DNA from: Amycolatopsis sp. NBRC 101858
GTDB lineage: Bacteria; Actinomycetota; Actinomycetes; Mycobacteriales; Pseudonocardiaceae
Assembly (NCBI RefSeq): GCF_030269325.1
Contig: NZ_BSTD01000008.1
Span: forward strand, 496,001-560,000
Length of the DNA: 64,000 nt
Direction of reading: 5' to 3'
Both the position numbers and the translations under genes were made by a program. The notes below the pieces were generated by a model, which saw only the letters and a list, made by a program, of their open reading frames with translations, did not search any database and was not told where the DNA came from. Below, piece after piece: positions 1 through 8,698 of this stretch (position 1 is the stretch's first letter; each line of letters starts with the position of its first letter).

Positions 1-936
1 GAAGAGCTGATGAAGCAGGCCGCGGACATCCGCGACGCCGTGCAGCCGGACGAGACCCTGTTCGTCGTCGACGCGATGATCGGCCAGGACGCCGTGACCA
101 CGGCCGAGGCGTTCCGCGACGGCGTCGGCTTCACCGGCGTCGTGCTCACGAAGCTCGACGGCGACGCCCGCGGTGGTGCCGCGCTCTCCGTCCGCGAGGT
201 CACCGGCCAGCCGATCCTCTTCGCCTCCAACGGCGAAAAGCTCGAGGACTTCGACACCTTCCACCCGGACCGGATGGCGTCGCGGATCCTCGGCATGGGT
301 GACGTCCTGACCCTGATCGAGCAGGCCGAGCAGGCCTTCGACCAGGACCAGGCCGAGCAGGCCGCGGCGAAGCTGTCGAGCGGCCAGCTCACCCTCGAAG
401 ACTTCCTGGAGCAGATGCTCGCAGTCCGCAAGATGGGCCCGATCGGCAACCTGCTCGGCATGCTCCCGGGCGCCGGCCAGATGAAGGACCAGCTGGCCCA
501 GGTCGACGACAAGCACCTGGACAAGCTGCAGGCGATCATCCGCGGCATGACGCCCGCCGAGCGCGACAACCCGAAGATGATCAACGGGTCGCGCCGGCTG
601 CGCATCGCCAACGGCTCCGGCGTCTCGGTGCGCGAGGTCAACGACCTGGTCAACCGGTTCTTCGAGGCCCGCAAGATGATGGCCCAGATGGCCGGCCGGT
701 TCGGCTTCGGCGGCGGGGGCGGCTCCAAGACGCGCAAGGGCAAGAAGGGCAAGAAGGGCCGCGGCCCGACGCAGCCCAAGGTCCGCGGCGGCTTCCCCGG
801 CGGCATGCCGATGCTGCCCCCGGGCGGTCAGATGCCGGGCGGCATGCCCGACCTCTCGCAGCTCGGCGGGATGAACGACGTCCCGGGCTTCGACCCGTCG
901 AAGTTCAAGCTGCCGAAGAACCCCAAGGACAATTGA
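1..936 (+). CDS. ffh: Signal recognition particle protein Ffh (SRP54), C-terminal part
   Basis: GTPase of the signal recognition particle, which binds signal peptides and 4.5S RNA and delivers nascent membrane proteins to FtsY. The gene enters from the left edge, so the N domain and most GTPase loops are missing; 311 residues are visible. TKLDGDARGG at visible residues 50-59 is the conserved end of the G domain. The methionine-rich M domain runs from about residue 128 (SGQLTLEDFLEQ) to 230. The tail is a Gly/Lys stretch followed by Gly-Met-Pro-rich sequence, as in other actinobacterial Ffh. The stop overlaps the next gene by 4 bases. Confidence 0.96.
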   Translation, partial: EELMKQAADIRDAVQPDETLFVVDAMIGQDAVTTAEAFRDGVGFTGVVLTKLDGDARGGAALSVREVTGQPILFASNGEKLEDFDTFHPDRMASRILGMGDVLTLIEQAEQAFDQDQAEQAAAKLSSGQLTLEDFLEQMLAVRKMGPIGNLLGMLPGAGQMKDQLAQVDDKHLDKLQAIIRGMTPAERDNPKMINGSRRLRIANGSGVSVREVNDLVNRFFEARKMMAQMAGRFGFGGGGGSKTRKGKKGKKGRGPTQPKVRGGFPGGMPMLPPGGQMPGGMPDLSQLGGMNDVPGFDPSKFKLPKNPKDN

Positions 937-2009
937 GCACCGCGCTCCACGCCGCCGGGGTGATCCTGCCCGGCGGCGAGTCCCGGGACCTCTGGATCAC
1001 CGGCGGCCGGATCTCGTTCGAGCCGGTGCCGGACGCCGAGACGCTCGGCCGGGGCGTGTTCCTCGTGCCCGGCCTCGTCGACGCGCACTGCCACCCCGGC
1101 ATCGGCGTCGGCGGGCCCGTGTCGCTGGAAGAGGCGACCGAGCAGGCGCTGACCGACCGGGCCGCCGGCACGCTACTGATCCGCGACTGCGGCCTGCCGA
1201 TCGACGTCCGGCCCCTGCAGCAGCGGGCCGACCTGCCGACGATCATCCGCGCCGGGCAGCACCTGGCGCTGACCAAGCGCTACATCCCGGGCCTGGGCAT
1301 CGAGCTCGACGACCCCTCGCAGCTGCCGGCCGCCGTCGCCGAGCAGGCCCGCGACGGCGACGGCTGGGTCAAGCTGGTCGGCGACTGGATCGACCGCGGC
1401 GTCGGCGACCTGGCGCCGCTGTGGCCGGACGACGTCCTGGCCGAAGCCGTCAAGGTCGCGCACGACCACGGCGCCCGCGTCACCGCGCACGTGTTCGGCG
1501 AAGCCGCGCTGCCGGGGCTGATCGCGGCCGGCATCGACTGCCTCGAACACGGCACCGGCCTGAGCGCCGGCCAGCTCGCCGAGCTGGCCCGCAACGACGT
1601 CGCACTGGTGCCGACCCTGATCAACATCGAGAACTTCCCGGGCATCGCGGACAAAGCAGGCAAGTACCCGGCGTACGCGGCGCACATGCGGGCACTGCAC
1701 GCCGGTGTCGGCGAGATGGTCGCGACAGCCGTCGAAGCGGGCGTACGCGTCTTCGCGGGCAGCGACGCCGGGGGCATGGTCGAGCACGGCCGGCTCGTCG
1801 ACGAGATCGAGGCGCTGCACCGCGCGGGCATGACCCGCGAGGCGGCCCTGGCGAGCGCGTCCTGGGCCGCCCGCGACTGGCTCGGCCACCCCGGCATCGC
1901 CGACGGCGCACCCGCCGACCTGCTCGTCTACGCGAGCGACCCGCGCGAGGACCTGGGCGTCCTGCGGCACCCTTCGCACATCGTGCTCGGCGGAGTGGTG
2001 TACGCGTAG
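933..2009 (+). CDS. Amidohydrolase family protein
   Basis: Metal-dependent hydrolase of the amidohydrolase (imidazolonepropionase/prolidase-like) superfamily; cytoplasmic, substrate unknown. The 358-residue protein shows the HxH metal motif (H52, H54), a possible bridging lysine K147, H186, H206 and the catalytic-type Asp D278 in AGSDAGG, all in the usual order. The start is TTG at 933, overlapping the ffh stop as TTGA, and it gives the normal N-terminus ahead of the first beta strand. An in-frame GTG at 960 is the alternative. Overlap with ffh suggests translational coupling, but the function is probably unrelated to SRP. Confidence 0.85.
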   Translation: MSTALHAAGVILPGGESRDLWITGGRISFEPVPDAETLGRGVFLVPGLVDAHCHPGIGVGGPVSLEEATEQALTDRAAGTLLIRDCGLPIDVRPLQQRADLPTIIRAGQHLALTKRYIPGLGIELDDPSQLPAAVAEQARDGDGWVKLVGDWIDRGVGDLAPLWPDDVLAEAVKVAHDHGARVTAHVFGEAALPGLIAAGIDCLEHGTGLSAGQLAELARNDVALVPTLINIENFPGIADKAGKYPAYAAHMRALHAGVGEMVATAVEAGVRVFAGSDAGGMVEHGRLVDEIEALHRAGMTREAALASASWAARDWLGHPGIADGAPADLLVYASDPREDLGVLRHPSHIVLGGVVYA

Positions 2010-2054
2010 ACCCCCGCCGTTTCCTTGCGGGGTCGGCACTTTAGCGTTGGGGCC

Positions 2055-2780
2055 GTGACGGACGACGACGGCGCACGGCGCGTGCTGGGGGCGCACTGGT
2101 GTTTCGTGGCGTTCTTCGCGGGGATCGCCGGCTACTACCTGATCAACCTCGTCATCGCCGCCGCGGTCAACCGCAACGTCGGCGAGTTCGACCCCCTCGA
2201 GCTGCACGACATCGGCCCGCTGCTGCTCCTGGCGTTCGTGCCCAACCTGCTGCTCGGCCTCGGCCCGGCGGTGGGCTCGTGGCACTGGGGAGAGGGCCTG
2301 CGCACCGACTTCGGGCTCAAGCCGACCTGGCGCGACGTCCGGATCGGCCTCGCCTGCGGCGCGCTCGCGCTGGTCGTCGGCTACGGCCTCAACCTGGTGC
2401 TGATCGCCGTCTACGGCGCCGACGACGTCTCCGACAGCCCGCTGAGCGACCTCGCCGACACCTTCGACGGCGACACCGTCTGGCTGGTGCTCGCCGCGGT
2501 GATCGTCATCGCCGGCGCGCCGATCACGGAGGAACTGCTGGTCCGCGGCACGTTGTGGAAGGCACTGCAGTTCCACCGGGTCCCGCCGTGGGTGGTGCTC
2601 ATCCTGACGTCGCTCGTGTTCGCCCAGCTGCACGGCGAGCCGACCCGCACGATCGCCCTCTTCGGCCAGGGCATCGCGATCGGGCTGGCCCGGCACCTCT
2701 CCGGCCGGGTGAGCGCCGGGGTGATCGCCCACGCGGCCAACAACCTGCCGCCGGCGGTCCTGCTGTTCGTCGCGCACTGA
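2055..2780 (+). CDS. CPBP-family intramembrane metalloprotease (first of two)
   Basis: Polytopic membrane protein of the CPBP (CAAX protease and bacteriocin-processing, ABI) family. The 241 residues contain the family signatures EExxxR (E159, E160, R164), FAQLHG and HAANN, which carry the glutamate and histidine active-site residues, embedded in about six to eight hydrophobic segments. GTG at 2055 is chosen because it starts just before the first membrane segment; the open frame extends to 2025 without a better start. Substrate unknown. A second, divergent CPBP gene follows about 100 bp downstream in the same orientation, so the pair may be an old duplication. Confidence 0.85.
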   Translation: MTDDDGARRVLGAHWCFVAFFAGIAGYYLINLVIAAAVNRNVGEFDPLELHDIGPLLLLAFVPNLLLGLGPAVGSWHWGEGLRTDFGLKPTWRDVRIGLACGALALVVGYGLNLVLIAVYGADDVSDSPLSDLADTFDGDTVWLVLAAVIVIAGAPITEELLVRGTLWKALQFHRVPPWVVLILTSLVFAQLHGEPTRTIALFGQGIAIGLARHLSGRVSAGVIAHAANNLPPAVLLFVAH

Positions 2781-2883
2781 GCGTGTTGCGCAGATTGATG
2801 GACAGTAGTCGGACGGATACTGTGTGATCACTCTCCGGCGGCTAGGCTCGGGACCAGGAGCCGACGATCGCGGAGGGCAACGC

Positions 2884-3696
2884 GTGACCACTTCCCAGCC
2901 CCGGGACCCGGCTCCCGACGCGGCATCGTTCCCCGACCCCGACGAGCCCGCGGTACCCGACGCGACCGCGTTCCTGCCGCCCGCGCGCCGGCACCGGTGG
3001 GGCTTCGGGGCGTTCCTGCTGGTCGAAGCCGTGTTGCTGTCCTCGGCGGCGTTCGTGTCCGTGCTCGTCGGCGACACCGGTCCCGGCCCGCTGCCGATCC
3101 GGGTCGTGCTGCTGGGCACCATGCTGCCGACGATGATCGCGGCCGGCGTCGCCGTGCTGATCACGTACGTGCGCGGCAACGGACCCGTCGCCGACCTGCG
3201 GCTGGAGTGGCGCTGGGCCGACGTGAAGACGGGGTTCCGCTTCGGCTGCGTCGGGCTCGTCTTCACCACCCTCGGCGCCTACCTCTGGACACAGCTGGTC
3301 GGCAACGCCAACGCGACGTCGGCGATCAGCGCGCTGGTGGAGGACCGGAAGATGTCCGTCTCGGCGGCCGTCGTGATGTTCGTCTACCTGTGGCTGCTCG
3401 GCCCGATCTGCGAAGAGATCATCTACCGCGGCCTGCTCTGGGGCGCCGCCGAACAGCTGCAGTGGCGCAGCGAGCGCTGGGCGGGCGCGGCGGCGTTCCT
3501 GTTGTCCACGGCGGTGTTCGCGGCGAGCCACCTCGAGCCGCTGCGCACGACGTTGCTGCTGGTCATCGCGGTGCCGATCGGCCTGGCCCGGCTGGTCACC
3601 GGACGGCTGCCGGGCAGTATCGTCGCGCACCAGGTGAACAACTTCCTGCCGGCGCTCACCATCCTGCTCGGGGCGCTCGGGGTGGCCTCTTTCTGA
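2884..3696 (+). CDS. CPBP-family intramembrane metalloprotease (second of two)
   Basis: Second CPBP-type membrane protease, 270 residues. After an acidic/proline-rich cytoplasmic N-terminus of about 40 residues come several transmembrane segments. The conserved motifs are EEIIYRG (E177, E178, R182), FAASHLE and HQVNNFLP. The GTG at 2884 has GGAGGGCAACGC immediately upstream, a good ribosome-binding site, which decides the start. Substrate and partner are unknown. Its position between the upstream CPBP gene and rpsP suggests a separate short transcript rather than membership in the ribosomal block. Confidence 0.85.
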   Translation: MTTSQPRDPAPDAASFPDPDEPAVPDATAFLPPARRHRWGFGAFLLVEAVLLSSAAFVSVLVGDTGPGPLPIRVVLLGTMLPTMIAAGVAVLITYVRGNGPVADLRLEWRWADVKTGFRFGCVGLVFTTLGAYLWTQLVGNANATSAISALVEDRKMSVSAAVVMFVYLWLLGPICEEIIYRGLLWGAAEQLQWRSERWAGAAAFLLSTAVFAASHLEPLRTTLLLVIAVPIGLARLVTGRLPGSIVAHQVNNFLPALTILLGALGVASF

Positions 3697-3867
3697 GCCT
3701 CTTTCCCGGTGCGCGGGGGCCGTCTGGCAGAATGGCACACTGCCTGCTTCCGCCGGACCCTCTCACCGTGCGAAAGCTCCTGACCTTCGGGTGCCCGCGA
3801 CCGTGTCCCCACTCGGCCCGCGTGCGCCCAGCCCAGCACCAGAGAGATTCGAGGAGAACCCACACCC

Positions 3868-4311
3868 GTGGCCGTCAAGATCAAGCTGCAGCGCCTCGGC
3901 AAGATCCGTGCGCCGTACTACCGCATCATCGTCGCCGACGCGCGCACCCGCCGGGACGGCAAGGCCATCGAGACGATCGGCAAGTACCACCCGAAGGAAG
4001 AGCCGAGCCTCATCGAGGTCGTCTCCGAGCGCGCCCAGTACTGGCTGGGTGTCGGCGCGCAGCCGACCGAGCCGGTCCAGCGCCTGCTCGAGATCACCGG
4101 TGACTGGCAGAAGTTCAAGGGCCTGCCGGGCGCCGAGGGCACCCTGAAGGTGGCCGAGCCGAAGCCGTCCAAGCAGGACCTGTTCAACGCGGCCCTGGCC
4201 GCCGCCGGCGAGGAGCCCTCCACCGAGGCCACCACGCCGAAGAAGAAGTCCGCCCCCAAGAAGGCCGAGGCCGAGAAGGCCGAAGCCACCGAGGGTGAGA
4301 AGGCCGAGTGA
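3868..4311 (+). CDS. rpsP: 30S ribosomal protein S16
   Basis: Small-subunit ribosomal protein S16. The first 80 or so residues are the conserved domain (VKIKLQRLGKIRAPYYRI, RDGKAIETIG and the YW motif near residue 55). The remainder is a Lys/Ala/Glu-rich tail of about 60 residues, which makes the 147-residue protein longer than E. coli S16 (82) but is usual in actinobacteria. The start is GTG at 3868 with GAGGAGAA upstream. It opens the rpsP-khpA-rimM-trmD-rplS block and overlaps khpA by 4 bases (GTGA). Confidence 0.97.
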   Translation: MAVKIKLQRLGKIRAPYYRIIVADARTRRDGKAIETIGKYHPKEEPSLIEVVSERAQYWLGVGAQPTEPVQRLLEITGDWQKFKGLPGAEGTLKVAEPKPSKQDLFNAALAAAGEEPSTEATTPKKKSAPKKAEAEKAEATEGEKAE

Positions 4312-4547
4312 GCTTTCTGGCTGACTCCCTCGAGCACCTGGTGCGCGGGATCGTCGACAACCCGGACGAGGTCCGGGTCGAGCTGCTGACCACGCGCCGT
4401 GGCCGGACGCTCGAGGTGCACGTGCACCCCGACGACCTCGGCAAGGTGATCGGCCGGGGTGGTCGCACGGCGACCGCCCTGCGCACCGTCATGGGCGGCA
4501 TCGGTGGCCGCGGCGTCCGCGTGGACGTCGTCGACACCGACCGCTGA
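4308..4547 (+). CDS. khpA: KH-domain RNA-binding protein KhpA
   Basis: Small RNA-binding protein (YlqC/KhpA, 79 residues) with one KH domain. The RNA-contacting GxxG loop is G49-R-G-G52 in KVIGRGGRT. The family partners with KhpB/EloR in other Gram-positives and influences cell elongation and mRNA handling. It is translationally coupled to rpsP (GTGA overlap) and precedes rimM by 20 bp, the standard arrangement between S16 and the 16S maturation factor. Confidence 0.93.
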   Translation: MSFLADSLEHLVRGIVDNPDEVRVELLTTRRGRTLEVHVHPDDLGKVIGRGGRTATALRTVMGGIGGRGVRVDVVDTDR

Positions 4548-4567
4548 AGCCTGTCTCGGAAACGGTC

Positions 4568-5080
4568 ATGGACGTCGTAGTCGGTCGCATCGCCAAAGCG
4601 CACGGAATCCGCGGGGAGCTCGCGGTGGACGTGCGCACGGACTCGCCGGACCAGCGGTTCCGGATCGGTGCGGCCGTGACGACCAAGCTGCGTGACGGCA
4701 GCAAAAGGGAACTCACCATCGCAGCCGCCCGCGAACACAGCGGGCGGCTGCTGGTGCGTTTCGAGGAGGTCCTGACCCGCGACGTCGCCGAGACGCTGCG
4801 GGGCGCCCTCCTGCTCGCCGACACCGAAACGCTGCCGCCGACCGGCGACCCCGACGAGTTCTACGACCACGAGCTGGCCGGCCTGCGGGCCGAGCTGGCC
4901 GACGGCACGGTCCTCGGCAAGGTCGTCGAGATCGTCCACTCGCCCGCGGGCGAGCTGCTGGAACTCGACGTCGAGGGCCGCGAGGTGCTGGTGCCCTTCG
5001 TCCGCGCGATCGTCCCCACGGTGGACATCGCGGGCGGCCGGGTCGTGCTCGATCCCCCGGAAGGGCTCCTGGACGCCTGA
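4568..5080 (+). CDS. rimM: 16S rRNA processing protein RimM
   Basis: Ribosome maturation factor that binds S19 and assists assembly of the 30S head. The 170-residue protein has the N-terminal RimM beta-barrel (VVGRIAKAHGIRGELAV at the start, with the conserved G-RG-hinge) and a C-terminal PRC barrel from about residue 95 (DHELAGL onward, ending in PEGLLD). One base separates it from trmD, as in most bacteria, so the two are surely co-translated. Confidence 0.96.
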   Translation: MDVVVGRIAKAHGIRGELAVDVRTDSPDQRFRIGAAVTTKLRDGSKRELTIAAAREHSGRLLVRFEEVLTRDVAETLRGALLLADTETLPPTGDPDEFYDHELAGLRAELADGTVLGKVVEIVHSPAGELLELDVEGREVLVPFVRAIVPTVDIAGGRVVLDPPEGLLDA

Positions 5081-5081
5081 G

Positions 5082-5828
5082 ATGCGCATCGACGTCGTCA
5101 CGATCTTCCCCGAATACCTCGACCCGCTGCGCGCCGCGCTGCTGGGCCGGGCGATCGACCGCGGCCTGATCGAGGTCGGCGTGCACGACCTGCGCGACTG
5201 GACCCACGACGTGCACCGCGCGGTCGACGACGCGCCGTACGGCGGCGGGCCCGGCATGGTCATGAAGCCGCAGATCTGGGGCCCGGCGCTGGACGACGTC
5301 TGCCGCCCGGAGACCCGGCTCGTCGTGCCGACGCCGGCCGGGCGGCCGTTCACCCAGGAGCTGGCCCACGCCTACGCCGCGGAAAAGCACCTGGTCTTCG
5401 CCTGCGGGCGGTACGAGGGCATCGACCAGCGCGTCGTCGACGACGCCGCCCGCCGGATGCCGGTCGACGAGGTGTCGATCGGCGACTACGTCCTGGTCGG
5501 CGGCGAGGCGGCGGTGCTCGTCATGGTCGAGGCCGTCGTCCGGCTGCTGCCCGGCGTGCTCGGCAACGCCCGCTCGGCCGAGGAGGACTCGTTCTCCGAC
5601 GGCCTCCTCGAAGGGCCCAGCTACACGCGCCCCGAGGTGTGGCGGGAGCTGTCCGTGCCCGACGTGCTGCGGTCCGGGAACCACGCCCTGATCGACCGCT
5701 GGCGGCGCGACCAGGCCCTGGAGCGCACCGCCCACCGCCGCCCGGATCTTCTGGCGCGGCTGCCGGAAGGCAGCCTCGACAAGCACGATCGCGGGGTCCT
5801 GGAGGGCTTGGAGCCCGAGCAGCCCTAG
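5082..5828 (+). CDS. trmD: tRNA (guanine-N1)-methyltransferase TrmD
   Basis: SAM-dependent SPOUT enzyme that methylates G37 of tRNAs to prevent +1 frameshifting. Features of the 248-residue protein are DAPYGGGPGMVMKPQ near residue 53, the trefoil-knot SAM pocket with CGRYEGIDQR and SIGDYVLVGGE, and the C-terminal helical domain with RRDQALERT. The start ATG follows the rimM stop by one base. It is essential in most bacteria and nothing here is unusual. Confidence 0.97.
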   Translation: MRIDVVTIFPEYLDPLRAALLGRAIDRGLIEVGVHDLRDWTHDVHRAVDDAPYGGGPGMVMKPQIWGPALDDVCRPETRLVVPTPAGRPFTQELAHAYAAEKHLVFACGRYEGIDQRVVDDAARRMPVDEVSIGDYVLVGGEAAVLVMVEAVVRLLPGVLGNARSAEEDSFSDGLLEGPSYTRPEVWRELSVPDVLRSGNHALIDRWRRDQALERTAHRRPDLLARLPEGSLDKHDRGVLEGLEPEQP

Positions 5829-5983
5829 GGGCGGTTCTCCCGCCGGAAGCCCGGTCTGTAAACTTGACCGGTGGCGCGGCCACGAATCAAGCCCGCCATT
5901 TGTCCCCCTGGGTCGCCCGCAGCGGCACCGCTGCGCGCCCGGGACGTGTACGCAAGCCATACGAAGACGAGGACGGACCACCG

Positions 5984-6352
5984 ATGAACACCCTGGACGC
6001 GCTGGACAAGCAGTCACTGCGTTCCGACATCCCGGCCTTCCGCCCGGGCGACACGCTCAAGGTGCACGTCCGCGTCATCGAGGGCAACCGTGAGCGCAAC
6101 CAGGTCTTCCAGGGCGTCGTGATCCGCCGTCAGGGCGGTGGCATCCGGGAGACCTTCACCGTTCGCAAGGTCTCCTTCGGCGTCGGCGTGGAGCGCACCT
6201 TCCCGGTGCACTCGCCGAACGTGGCCGAGGTCGAGGTCCACAAGCGCGGTGACGTGCGGCGCGCGAAGCTGTACTACCTGCGCGACCTGCGCGGCAAGAA
6301 GGCCAAGATCAAGGAGCGCCGCGAGAACCGCGAGACGGCTTCGGCTAACTGA
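5984..6352 (+). CDS. rplS: 50S ribosomal protein L19
   Basis: Large-subunit protein L19 at the 30S-50S interface. ATG at 5984 is chosen over an open frame reaching back to 5639, because the 122-residue product starts with the family-typical MNTLDALDKQSLRSDIP and has GACGAGGACGG upstream. Conserved blocks are FRPGDTLKVHVRVIEG, QVFQGVVI and the C-terminal basic stretch with KLYYLRDLRGK. A gap of 155 bp separates it from trmD, so it may have its own promoter. Confidence 0.97.
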   Translation: MNTLDALDKQSLRSDIPAFRPGDTLKVHVRVIEGNRERNQVFQGVVIRRQGGGIRETFTVRKVSFGVGVERTFPVHSPNVAEVEVHKRGDVRRAKLYYLRDLRGKKAKIKERRENRETASAN

Positions 6353-6383
6353 GTCACAACCCGGTTACCGGTAGCCTGACGAC

Positions 6384-7322
6384 GTGGCCGAACCCGTGTC
6401 CCAGAACGCTCCTGAGGATGACCCCGATCGCTCCGAGGAGGACCAGCCGAGGCGGTCCCGCTCCGAGGAGCGTGGGGGATCCCGGCGGCGGCGTGCCAAA
6501 CCCGCCAAGAAACGGTCGTTCTGGAAGGAACTGCCGATCCTGCTCGTGATCGCCCTGGTGCTCACGATCCTGATCCAGACGTTCCTCGCGAAGGTCTTCA
6601 TGATCCCCTCGGGATCGATGGAGGCCACCCTGCACGGCTGCCCCGGGTGCACCGGAGACCGGATCCTCGTCGACCGGGTCACCTACGACTTCACCGAGCC
6701 CTCGCCGGGTGACGTGATCGTGTTCAAGGGTCCGCCGGCGTGGGTCAACAACGAGATCCCGCCGCAGGAGTCGAGCAACATCGTCGTCCGCGGGCTGCGT
6801 GGTCTCGGCTCGCTGGTCGGGTTCGCCCCGCCGGACGAGCGCGACTTCGTCAAGCGCGTGATCGCGGTCGGCGGCCAGACCGTCCAGTGCTGCGACACGG
6901 AGGGCCGGGTCGTCGTGGACGGCAAGGGGCTCGACGAGCCGTACGTCCACTGGGAAGACCCGTCCAACCAGAACGAGCGCGCTTTCGAGCCGGTCAAGGT
7001 CCCGGCCGGGACCGTCTGGGTCATGGGCGACAACCGCAACAACTCCGACGACTCCCGGTTCCAGGGCGGCGGCGGCGTGAACGGCGCGGTGCCCGTGGAC
7101 AACATCATCGGCAAGGCGCGGATCATCGTCCTGCCGCCGGGCCGGTGGGGCGGGATCACCGACCACAACCCGCAAGAAGGCGCCCAGCCGGTGGCGCTCG
7201 GCGCGCCGGCGTGGCAGAGCGGGATCCCGCTCGGTGCCGGTATCGCGGCGGCCTGGCCGGCGCTCTTCGTCGGGCGCAAGCTCAAGTCCGGACTGCGCCG
7301 GGCGGCCGGGCGGAAACGCTAG
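6384..7322 (+). CDS. lepB: Signal peptidase I
   Basis: Membrane-bound Ser/Lys protease that removes signal peptides from secreted proteins. The 312-residue protein has a charged cytoplasmic N-terminus, a transmembrane segment at about 50-68 and the active-site motif IPSGSME with nucleophile S78. The general-base lysine is in RDFVKRVIAVGG, and the conserved GDNRNNSDDSR follows. A second hydrophobic segment near the C-terminus (about residues 275-295) would place the end in the membrane, as is common in actinobacteria. GTG start at 6384. It lies in the expected place between rplS and rnhB. Confidence 0.95.
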   Translation: MAEPVSQNAPEDDPDRSEEDQPRRSRSEERGGSRRRRAKPAKKRSFWKELPILLVIALVLTILIQTFLAKVFMIPSGSMEATLHGCPGCTGDRILVDRVTYDFTEPSPGDVIVFKGPPAWVNNEIPPQESSNIVVRGLRGLGSLVGFAPPDERDFVKRVIAVGGQTVQCCDTEGRVVVDGKGLDEPYVHWEDPSNQNERAFEPVKVPAGTVWVMGDNRNNSDDSRFQGGGGVNGAVPVDNIIGKARIIVLPPGRWGGITDHNPQEGAQPVALGAPAWQSGIPLGAGIAAAWPALFVGRKLKSGLRRAAGRKR

Positions 7323-7359
7323 CCACCCCGATCCGTGCCGGCAGACGGGTGATCCAGCC

Positions 7360-8256
7360 TTGACTCTTCCCGTTCCCCTCGCCGCGGCCGAGCCGATCCG
7401 GCCGCCGCGGGCCGTGGTGCGCGGCGACCTCTTCTGGGGTCTGCAGGGCGCGCTCGACCGCCGTGGCCTCGGCCCGGTCGCCGGTGTGGACGAAGCCGGC
7501 GCCGGAGCGTGCGCGGGGCCGCTGGTGGTCGCGGCCTGCGTGCTCAAGCAGGGCGACGCGGCGAAGCTCACCGAGCTGACGGACTCCAAGCTGATGACGG
7601 CCAAGGCGCGCGACCGGGTCTACGACCTGGTCCTCGCCCGAGCCGTCGACTACTCCGTGATCGTCATCCCGACCGCGGAGGTCGACCGCTACGGCATCCG
7701 GGTGATGAACCTCGAGGGCATGCGGCGCGCCGCGGCGGCGCTGCGCGTGTCCCCGGGCTACATCCTCACCGACGGCTTCCGGGTGCCGGGCCTGACGGCC
7801 CCGAACGCGGCGGTGATCAAGGGCGACCGTTCGGTGGCGTGCATCGCGGCCGCGTCGGTGCTGGCGAAGGTGACGCGCGACCGCATCATGGCGGGTCACC
7901 ACGACGACTTCCCGCACTACGGTTTCGACGTGCACAAGGGTTACAGCACGTCAGAGCACTTGGCGGCGCTGCGCGAACACGGTCCCAGCGACGTCCACCG
8001 GTGGTCGTACACGAACGTCGCGACGGTGGCCATCAAGCACGGCGTGCGCCCCGCGCGGCCGGTCCTGCTGACCTACGCGGCACTGGAAAAGGCCATGGAC
8101 GCCGGAGCCGGGGCGGAGCTCGCCGCGGTGCTCGACGAGGCCCTCGAGCCACAACTCAGCCTGCCGCTGCATGCCCCGGCAGCGGGTGTGGGTCACAATG
8201 AACGCTCCGCCGGCGGAGCAGCAGCACGATCCCGAGGAGGGGCGCGGATTTCATGA
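7360..8256 (+). CDS. rnhB: Ribonuclease HII
   Basis: Enzyme that cleaves RNA in RNA-DNA hybrids and at single ribonucleotides in DNA. The 298-residue frame from TTG 7360 contains the first acidic pair in GVDEAGAGACAGP, ILTDGF with the third acidic residue and KVTRDR with the fourth, so the DEDD metal site is intact. The strongly conserved GRG loop, which senses the ribonucleotide 2'-OH, reads G-A-G here. About 60 extra residues follow the catalytic domain. An in-frame GTG at 7414 is an alternative start. It overlaps the next gene by ATGA. Confidence 0.9.
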   Translation: MTLPVPLAAAEPIRPPRAVVRGDLFWGLQGALDRRGLGPVAGVDEAGAGACAGPLVVAACVLKQGDAAKLTELTDSKLMTAKARDRVYDLVLARAVDYSVIVIPTAEVDRYGIRVMNLEGMRRAAAALRVSPGYILTDGFRVPGLTAPNAAVIKGDRSVACIAAASVLAKVTRDRIMAGHHDDFPHYGFDVHKGYSTSEHLAALREHGPSDVHRWSYTNVATVAIKHGVRPARPVLLTYAALEKAMDAGAGAELAAVLDEALEPQLSLPLHAPAAGVGHNERSAGGAAARSRGGARIS

Positions 8257-8576
8257 GCGCAGAGGATCTCGAGAAGTACGAGACCGAGATGGAGCTCTCG
8301 CTGTACCGCGAGTACCGCGACATAGTCGGCCAGTTCTCGTACGTGGTGGAGACCGAGCGGCGGTTCTACCTGGCGAACGCGGTCGACGTCCAGGTCCGCG
8401 ACGGTGGCGGCGAGGTGTACTTCGAGGTCCGCATGTCCGACGCGTGGGTCTGGGACATGTACCGCCCGGCCCGCTTCGTCAAGCACGTCCGCGTCATCAC
8501 GTTCAAGGACGTCAACGTCGAGGAGCTCGACAAGCCGGACCTCCGGCTGCCCGAAGACGGCCCGTTCTCGGGCTGA
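8253..8576 (+). CDS. DUF2469 conserved actinobacterial protein
   Basis: A 107-residue acidic protein of the DUF2469 family, almost always found directly after rnhB in actinobacteria. It starts MSAEDLEKYETEMEL and is rich in aromatic and charged residues (LYREYRDIVGQFSYVVE and VWDMYRPARFVKHVR). No catalytic motif is visible and the function is unknown. The AGGAGG at 8234-8241 is its ribosome-binding site, inside the end of rnhB, and the ATGA overlap shows coupling to rnhB. Confidence 0.92.
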   Translation: MSAEDLEKYETEMELSLYREYRDIVGQFSYVVETERRFYLANAVDVQVRDGGGEVYFEVRMSDAWVWDMYRPARFVKHVRVITFKDVNVEELDKPDLRLPEDGPFSG

Positions 8577-8587
8577 TCCGGTCTTCC

Positions 8588-8628
8588 ACCGCGCCGGTTC
8601 GTCTTGGACGAGCCGGCGCGGTGCTTTT
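8588..8628 (+). terminator. Rho-independent terminator after DUF2469
   Basis: A 15-base inverted repeat with one G-U pair (8588-8602 with 8608-8622, loop TTGGA) is followed by TGCTTTTG. It sits 12 bp after the DUF2469 stop and closes the rpsP-to-DUF2469 block. Confidence 0.75.
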
Positions 8629-8698
8629 GCGTGATCTTTTCGGGCCGTAGCACAACGGGCCGACGGTTCGGCGCTTTCTTCGTGTTCGGTGGACCGAG

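Noticed and set aside
1173..3269. 698-residue open frame on the minus strand
   Set aside because: It runs antisense to the amidohydrolase and CPBP genes, has the Arg/Asp/Gly-rich composition of GC-rich shadow frames and no recognisable domain.
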